A stretch of 64,000 nucleotides of DNA from Pollutimonas bauzanensis (GTDB taxonomy: Bacteria; Pseudomonadota; Gammaproteobacteria; Burkholderiales; Burkholderiaceae_B), in assembly GCF_900129885.1 (NCBI RefSeq), contig NZ_FQXE01000007.1, forward strand, positions 62,001 to 126,000, read 5' to 3'. The position numbers and the translations under genes were made by a program. The notes under the pieces are model-generated. The model searched no databases and was not told the origin of the DNA. It saw nothing but the letters and a program-made list of their open reading frames with translations. How positions within the stretch are numbered: position 1 is the first letter of the stretch; the number at the start of each line of letters is the position of its first letter. Below are positions 59,146 to 64,000 of the stretch, in pieces.

Positions 59146-60123
59146 CTATTGAGGCGTCAGCCCCAGTGTCTTTACAACGCCTTGCCAGCGCACGGCTTCC
59201 TCGGACACCAGCTTGCCGTAGCCGGAACGGCGTTCGAACATGATGTCGGCGCCTTGGGCCTGCAGCCGCTTGGCCAGATCGGGATCATCCATTGTTTTGC
59301 CTGCCGCGTCCTCCAGCCGCTGTATCGCGTCCGCGGGCGTGCCGGCCGGGGCGTGCAGCCCCACCCAGCCGAATGCAGTGGCCTTCGGATAGCCGAGCTC
59401 GCCTATGGTGGCAACGTCGGGCAATGTCGCCACGCGCTTATAGCTGGTCACGGCAAGCGGGCGCAGCTTTCCCGCTGCTATCTGCGGCAGGGCCGCGGGC
59501 AGCGATGGCGTCGCCACTTTGACCTCGCCGCTGATGGCTGCCATGATGGCGGGGCCCGCCCCCTTGTAGGGTATGTGAGTCCATTCCATGCCCGTTTCCA
59601 TCTGCAGCGCCGCGCCCGCAAGATGCAGGGGCGACCCAACCCCGCCCGAGCCGAAATTGATCTTGCCGGACGATTGCCGCGTGAGGGCTATCAATTCGGA
59701 CAACGAGCTTGCCTTGACCGTGGGCGTCACCACGAGCACATGGGGCACGGTGACGAACAGGCAAACCGCCTGCAGATCTTTAAAGGGATCGATCTGCATG
59801 TTTTTGTACAGGCTGGGCGCGGTGGCCAGGCTTGCGTCGCTGACGAGCAGCGTGTAGCCGTCCGGTTTTGCGCGGGCAACGGCTGCCATGGCTATCTGTC
59901 CGCCGGCGCCGGCCTTGTTCTCGACGACGATCGATACGCCGAGATTTCCGGACATGGCTTGCGCGATATTGCGCGCCACGACGTCGGTGGTGCCGCCGGG
60001 CGGGTAGGGGACTATCCACGTAATGGGACGTTCCGGGTAGCTTGCGGCCGTGGCTGCGGCCGGCATGCAGGCCGCTATGGCGAGAAGCGCGGCGCCGCCC
60101 GCCGACCTGATAGTTCTTTTCAT
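59146..60123 (-). CDS. Bug (TctC-like) solute receptor
   Basis: 325 aa. Signal peptide SAGGAALLAIAACMPAAATA, mature Bug start ASYPERPITWIVPYPPGGTTD, core LYKNMQIDPFKDLQAVC and GVGSPLHLAGAALQ. Start at 60123 (MKRTIRSAGG). Part of an unknown catabolic operon on the minus strand. Not closely similar by eye to the receptor at 60.9 kb, so they may bind different substrates. Confidence 0.92.
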   Translation of the reverse strand: MKRTIRSAGGAALLAIAACMPAAATAASYPERPITWIVPYPPGGTTDVVARNIAQAMSGNLGVSIVVENKAGAGGQIAMAAVARAKPDGYTLLVSDASLATAPSLYKNMQIDPFKDLQAVCLFVTVPHVLVVTPTVKASSLSELIALTRQSSGKINFGSGGVGSPLHLAGAALQMETGMEWTHIPYKGAGPAIMAAISGEVKVATPSLPAALPQIAAGKLRPLAVTSYKRVATLPDVATIGELGYPKATAFGWVGLHAPAGTPADAIQRLEDAAGKTMDDPDLAKRLQAQGADIMFERRSGYGKLVSEEAVRWQGVVKTLGLTPQ

Positions 60124-60139
60124 GCTGTGTCTCCTGAGT

Positions 60140-60823
60140 TTATGGTGCCTGGTCCTTGGACACTTCGTAGAGCAGGCCGTAGATGGCAAAGCCATCTTCG
60201 CGCCAACCCATTTGCTCAAGCCTGGCCGGGGACAGCAGATCTTCGCGCAGGCGGCTGATTTCGCCTGCGCGTGTCGCTTCGACCAGCAGAGCATAGTCCG
60301 CGCTCCTGTCTTGTTGTCCCACCGCGCGCACGGAGTCCATGCCGGCGCGAACTTCGGGCGCCGCTTGTATCCAATGCGCCCCCACCACGCCATGCTGTTC
60401 CAGGAGCCGGGGCATGAGCATATCCATTGCGGACACGGACGCAAGGCTTGCGCCGTCCCTGGCCGTGAGCCGCAGGCTGCCCATGATTCCGCCAATGCCG
60501 CGGCCCACGCTCTTCCTGACTTCAAAGGTGTTGCGCACCACGTTGGAAAAGCCCGCGCGAATGCGCTGTGATTGGGGACTGATTCTTTTGACCAGGCTCA
60601 GGTAGCCTTCGCTGGCCAGCGCCATGGGCGTGCTTGCTTCGAACAGCGTAAGGTAGGCGGGGGCTCCTTGCAGGGCATGGTAGCGGCGCGCTCGCAGGTA
60701 GCCGCCGATATCGATGCGTTCGGGCAGATGTTCGTCGACGTACCAGGCATCCGTTTCCTTGTCCAGATCGGGAGCCACGTCCAGCCATAAGGCCAATATG
60801 CCGGAACCGAGGAATGTGCTCAT
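60140..60823 (-). CDS. Unknown protein, possible dimeric alpha/beta-barrel (EthD-like) fold
   Basis: 227 aa. Segments LALWLDVAPDLDKETDAWYVDEHLPERI and a second WLDV-like half suggest two ferredoxin-like (EthD/Dabb) repeats; E-H-L-P-E-R is a typical EthD-type motif. No named family certain. Sits between two Bug receptor genes with 16- and 32-bp gaps, so a role in the same substrate pathway is likely. Start at 60823 (MSTFLGSGI). Confidence 0.7.
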   Translation of the reverse strand: MSTFLGSGILALWLDVAPDLDKETDAWYVDEHLPERIDIGGYLRARRYHALQGAPAYLTLFEASTPMALASEGYLSLVKRISPQSQRIRAGFSNVVRNTFEVRKSVGRGIGGIMGSLRLTARDGASLASVSAMDMLMPRLLEQHGVVGAHWIQAAPEVRAGMDSVRAVGQQDRSADYALLVEATRAGEISRLREDLLSPARLEQMGWREDGFAIYGLLYEVSKDQAP

Positions 60824-60855
60824 TTCGTTTTCCTTTTTCCGTTGGCTGGCGCTTG

Positions 60856-61839
60856 TCACTGGGCCTCGATGCCAGCGCGCTTGATGACCTCCGACCATCG
60901 GTCAAAATCGGCCTTTATCGTCGAGGCAAATGCTTCAGGCGTCCCGGTCATGGGCTCGGCCCCCGCGGCCGCCAGTTTCTGCCGGATCTCCGGATCCGCG
61001 ACCGCCTCGCCCAGGGCCTGATGCAGGCGGTCGATGACGGCCTTCGGGGTGCCCGCCGGGGCCAGCACGCCATTCCATGTGGTGACCACGAGCCCGGAAA
61101 GGCCTGCTTCCTTTGCGGTGGGCACATCCGGAAGAGCGGGCGAGCGGTGTTGTCCCGTGACGGCTATGGCCTTGAGCTTGCCGCTTGCTATCATATTGAT
61201 CGCCGACGGAAGGGTCGCGAACATGGCGTCGACCTGGCCTCCGACCAGATCGACAAGCGCCGGGCCGCCGCCTTTGTATGGAACATTCAGGACGCCCACT
61301 TTGGCCTCGGACTTGAAAAGCTCCGCCGTCAGGTGATTGGTGCTGCCCACGCCGGACGATGCGAAGGAAAGGCTCGCCTTGCGGCTTTTTGCCAGATCGA
61401 TCAACTTGGCCAAACTGTCTGCGGGCGTCGATGCGCCGACCACGAGTACATTCGGAAACTCCGCAAGCGGCATGACCGGGCTGAAAGCCTTGACGGGATC
61501 GTATGGCAGGGATTTGTACAGCGTGGGGCTCATCGCTATTTCGTTGGTCGTGGCAAACAGAAGCGTGTAGCCGTCCGCCGCTGAATTTGCCACGTAGGCG
61601 GCCCCTATCGTTCCCGTGGCGCCGCCCCGGTTTTCGACGATAACGGTTTGGCCCAGCGAGCGGCCGATTCTTTCCGCAATGGGGCGGGCGATGATATCCG
61701 CCACGCCGCCGGGCGGAAAGGGCACCACCAAATGAATCGGCTTGGCGGGATAAGACTGGGCGCTACAGGCAAACGGCATGGAGAGCAGCGCCCCCAGCGC
61801 TGCTGCGCTGCCCGCGCGTCTGAGTAAAAAACCGATCAT
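60856..61839 (-). CDS. Bug (TctC-like) solute receptor
   Basis: 327 aa. Signal peptide AGSAAALGALLSMPFACSAQ, Bug start SYPAKPIHLVVPFPPGGVADI and core SLPYDPVKAFSPVMPLAE with GVGSTNHLTAELF. Start at 61839 (MIGFLLRRAG). Upstream of the 227-aa unknown in the same operon, downstream of an MmgE/PrpD gene. Confidence 0.92.
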   Translation of the reverse strand: MIGFLLRRAGSAAALGALLSMPFACSAQSYPAKPIHLVVPFPPGGVADIIARPIAERIGRSLGQTVIVENRGGATGTIGAAYVANSAADGYTLLFATTNEIAMSPTLYKSLPYDPVKAFSPVMPLAEFPNVLVVGASTPADSLAKLIDLAKSRKASLSFASSGVGSTNHLTAELFKSEAKVGVLNVPYKGGGPALVDLVGGQVDAMFATLPSAINMIASGKLKAIAVTGQHRSPALPDVPTAKEAGLSGLVVTTWNGVLAPAGTPKAVIDRLHQALGEAVADPEIRQKLAAAGAEPMTGTPEAFASTIKADFDRWSEVIKRAGIEAQ

Positions 61840-61894
61840 GGAAGTCTCCTTTGTGTTTATATGTAGGTGGAATGCCTGCCTGGACGGCATTGCG

Positions 61895-63316
61895 CTATGC
61901 CGCTGGCGCCAGCAATCGCGTCAGGTCCCGCAGATCTTCGAAGTCCTCGAGGCGGTAAATGGCGTCGTGGAGCGCCCGGGCCCCGGGTTCGGACAGGACC
62001 GGCGTCGCATAGTCATAGAATTTGCCGTCCAGTTCGGCGGCGCTTAGCGGAAAGCGGGGATGTCCCGGCGGGTAGGGGCAGCGGTGACCGTATAGGGCGC
62101 CGTCGGCCATGCGCACTTCCACCGCTCCTCCGGCGGCCTGAGGCCACAGTTCATTCAAGGCGGGGTCTTCGCGCAGCTCGACTTTGGCGAGCACGGCGCG
62201 CAGTGTTTCGTCGGCCAGCCTTGCCTCGGTGAACTGCGCGTCGCCGCATGCGCCATCCAGAAGCGCAACGGCCGCGCAGTAATAGAAACTGTGCTGAGCG
62301 CTTTCGATACTCGCCGGATAGCGTCTGCCGGGATGGGCTGACGGACTATTCAGGGCGAAGCCCGGCAAATACACCACGATGTCCTGGATATCGTCCGCCA
62401 CTATCGTGTTGGCGTGGCAAACCCTGATGGCGGCGGCTATCGGAGCGAGCGCGGTCGCCACCGCCGGATAGGGTTTGACGCTGGCGTCGAGGATGCGATA
62501 CCGGTGCTTGGGCGCGGCCGCGGCAAGGGCGTCAAAATCCACTTCGCCCGCCACGCTTTTGGCCCAGCCATGTACGCCCTCCATGAGGTCCAGTGGCCCG
62601 GTTATTCCGTGCCCCGCCAACATGGCCGCTTCTATGCCCGCTTTGCCGACCCAGGCCTCCGCCGTCGCCTTGATCATGGAGACGGCGCCGCTCTGAAGCT
62701 GCGCGAGTGTGTTCTGATGGCTGCCGGCAATGGCCATGGCGTGCGCAGTAAGGGCGGGCTCATCCCAGCTGAGGCGCCCCGCCAGGGCGGATGTGGAGAA
62801 CTGGGCGTTCGTTCCATGGTGCCAGCCCCGGCGCCATAGCGAAGGCGCGCCCGCGAAGTCGCAAAGGCGCAGATGGACTTCATAGGCGGCCACCAGGGCG
62901 GCGATCAGGTCTTTTCCGCTGCGCCCTTCGCGTTCGCCCACCGCCAGGGCGACGGCCACATTTCCGCTGGGATGGGCGGGATCCCGTCCAAAGTAATAGT
63001 CATTGGAATCCAGGTAGCGCAAAAGGCTGCCGTTGACCAAAGCGGCCAAAGGCGCGGAAGTCTTGCCACCGGTGCCGATGAGCGTGGCTTGTTCCGCGCC
63101 GCCGCAATCGGCTGCCATCTTCCGCAAGGCGATAGCCACCGGGCTGGCAAAGCCGCCATAGGCGCAGCCGAGCGTATCGAGGATGAGATCTTTTGCCGCC
63201 TTGATCACTGCCGGCGGCAAATTATCGTAGTGCACGTCATGGACGACGCGGGCCAGCTTTTGCAGCACACTGGGCGGGGCGGCCGCGCATGGGGATGCCA
63301 TGGCTGGGGCCGCCAT
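61895..63316 (-). CDS. MmgE/PrpD-family protein
   Basis: 473 aa, 2-methylcitrate-dehydratase-like fold: LGCAYGGFASPVAIALRKMAAD, VNGSLLRYLDSNDYYFGRDPAHPSGN, and PYPAVATALAPI. Family members include methylcitrate dehydratase, iminodisuccinate epimerase and aconitate decarboxylase; the specific reaction cannot be assigned. The ATG at 63316 shares its A with the TGA of the SDR gene. In the operon with Bug receptors a carboxylic-acid substrate is likely. Confidence 0.88.
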   Translation of the reverse strand: MAAPAMASPCAAAPPSVLQKLARVVHDVHYDNLPPAVIKAAKDLILDTLGCAYGGFASPVAIALRKMAADCGGAEQATLIGTGGKTSAPLAALVNGSLLRYLDSNDYYFGRDPAHPSGNVAVALAVGEREGRSGKDLIAALVAAYEVHLRLCDFAGAPSLWRRGWHHGTNAQFSTSALAGRLSWDEPALTAHAMAIAGSHQNTLAQLQSGAVSMIKATAEAWVGKAGIEAAMLAGHGITGPLDLMEGVHGWAKSVAGEVDFDALAAAAPKHRYRILDASVKPYPAVATALAPIAAAIRVCHANTIVADDIQDIVVYLPGFALNSPSAHPGRRYPASIESAQHSFYYCAAVALLDGACGDAQFTEARLADETLRAVLAKVELREDPALNELWPQAAGGAVEVRMADGALYGHRCPYPPGHPRFPLSAAELDGKFYDYATPVLSEPGARALHDAIYRLEDFEDLRDLTRLLAPAA

Positions 63317-64000
63317 CAGAAGGCAAAACGGCTGGATCCGCCGTCCACCGGTATGACGGTTCCCGTAACGTAGCTTGCAAGGGGCGAAGCGAGAAACACC
63401 GCGACTGCGGCTATCTCTTCCGGCTCGCCGAACCGTCCCGCCGGAATCTCGGCCTTTGCATACTCGAGTTCGCTTTCCAGCGTCGGGTAGCGGCGGGATA
63501 TCTGTTCACTGTGGATACGGCCGGGCTGCAAGCAGTTGGCGGTGATTCCATGGGCGGCGAGCTCCCTGGACAGGCCCTTGGACCAGACATGCACGGCGGC
63601 CTTTGCGGTGAATGCGGCATTGAGCATGCGCGGCTCGGATGTGCCGGTGAACGTCACGATCCTGCCCCAGTTGCGTTCGCGCATGTAGGGAACGACTGCG
63701 TGGGTCAATTCCCGGATCCGGAAAAAGTTCAGCAGCATGCCTTCATGCCATGCTTCGCGGCCCGCGTCGAAGGATACCGGCCGGCTTGCGCCCGCCGCAT
63801 TCATCAGGATGTCGATGTGCCCGAGCAGGCGCTGCGCTTCATTGGCTACATATTCAGGGGCATCTTCGTCGTAGAAATCCGCTGCGAGCGCGATGATCCT
63901 GCCGCCGCCCTTTGTCGCGGCCTCGGCGGCCAGCTTTTCCACCAGATCTTTGCGCCGCGCGACGCCCACGACGGTCGCGCCGCTTTCCGCAAGCATGCGC
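63316..64000 (-). CDS. SDR-family oxidoreductase, N-terminus outside the window
   Basis: At least 226 residues visible; the 5' end lies beyond 64000. Rossmann-type segments: TVVGVARRKDLVEKL, the D/N contacts in ALAADFYDEDAP and DILMNAAGASRP, and C-terminal FLASPLASYVTGTVIPVDGG. The catalytic Tyr of the usual Y-x3-K motif is not seen: the segment reads AAFTAKAAV with K kept and Ala at the Tyr position. So it may be a divergent or non-classical SDR. Coupled to the MmgE/PrpD gene by TGATG. Confidence 0.85.
   Translation of the reverse strand, partial: RMLAESGATVVGVARRKDLVEKLAAEAATKGGGRIIALAADFYDEDAPEYVANEAQRLLGHIDILMNAAGASRPVSFDAGREAWHEGMLLNFFRIRELTHAVVPYMRERNWGRIVTFTGTSEPRMLNAAFTAKAAVHVWSKGLSRELAAHGITANCLQPGRIHSEQISRRYPTLESELEYAKAEIPAGRFGEPEEIAAVAVFLASPLASYVTGTVIPVDGGSSRFAF

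Noticed and set aside
1-64000. Insertion sequences, phage genes or integrative elements
   Set aside because: No transposase, integrase or flanking direct repeats were seen, and the one tRNA gene has no attached integrase.

Overview
This is a high-GC (roughly mid-60s %) chromosomal stretch with short intergenic gaps and no visible insertion sequence, prophage or CRISPR array. Three Bug-type (TctC-like) solute receptors, a PhaAB-style fused Mrp antiporter subunit, a LivM-LivG fusion and the general gene set point to a betaproteobacterium of the family Alcaligenaceae (Bordetella / Achromobacter / Pusillimonas neighbourhood). This placement comes from protein character only; no search was run.

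Layout. 0-5.4 kb: rlmB, a PLP sulfhydrylase-type enzyme, an HU gene with a long leader, tRNA-Val(UAC) with promoter and terminator, then tonB-exbB-exbD behind a Fur-like operator. 5.5-9.8 kb: a two-component system ending 4 bases before kup (potassium uptake), then a secreted Cys/Pro-rich protein. 10.1-14.9 kb: a branched-chain amino acid ABC operon (livK, livH, a livM-livG fusion, livF). 15.0-21.0 kb: a complete group-2 Mrp/Pha cation/proton antiporter operon (mrpAB-C-D-E-F-G) on the minus strand.

21.1-33.3 kb is the most distinctive part: an oxygen-independent biosynthesis island. It holds hemN (heme), an Fnr/Dnr-type regulator, ubiU-ubiV-ubiT (O2-independent ubiquinone hydroxylation, with a TrhA/PAQR gene between ubiV and ubiT), nrdD-nrdG (anaerobic dNTPs), two DUF2249 proteins and an NnrS-like polytopic membrane protein. 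FNR-type boxes lie before hemN, in the divergent promoter at 25.5 kb and before nrdD; the nrdD promoter also carries two NrdR-type boxes 31 bp apart. The anaerobic ribonucleotide reductase is split: the catalytic ORF ends just after its zinc site, and the glycyl-radical segment (R-V-M-G-Y-H) is a separate 63-residue gene with its own ribosome binding site.

33.5-37.5 kb: an overlapping DNA-repair pair, a FAN1-like VRR-NUC nuclease and an XPD/DinG-like Fe-S helicase that carries an N-terminal PD-(D/E)XK-like nuclease module. 37.9-41 kb: small stress-type proteins (CsbD, DUF1328), an orphan FlhE-like protein, an FMN hydroxyacid oxidase and a PiuC-type dioxygenase. 41-45.6 kb: a sugar-acid module (Bug receptor, UxaA/GarD dehydratase, HpcH/HpaI aldolase) facing a LysR regulator. 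45.6-59 kb: mixed housekeeping and transport genes (PepSY membrane protein, haloacid dehalogenase, lipoprotein, NYN/OST-HTH protein, YheS-like ABC-F, MocR regulator and EamA exporter pair, SUI1, ChrA, MFS, methyltransferase). 59.1-64 kb: a minus-strand catabolic operon of unknown substrate (SDR, MmgE/PrpD, Bug, 227-aa unknown, Bug), cut by the window end.
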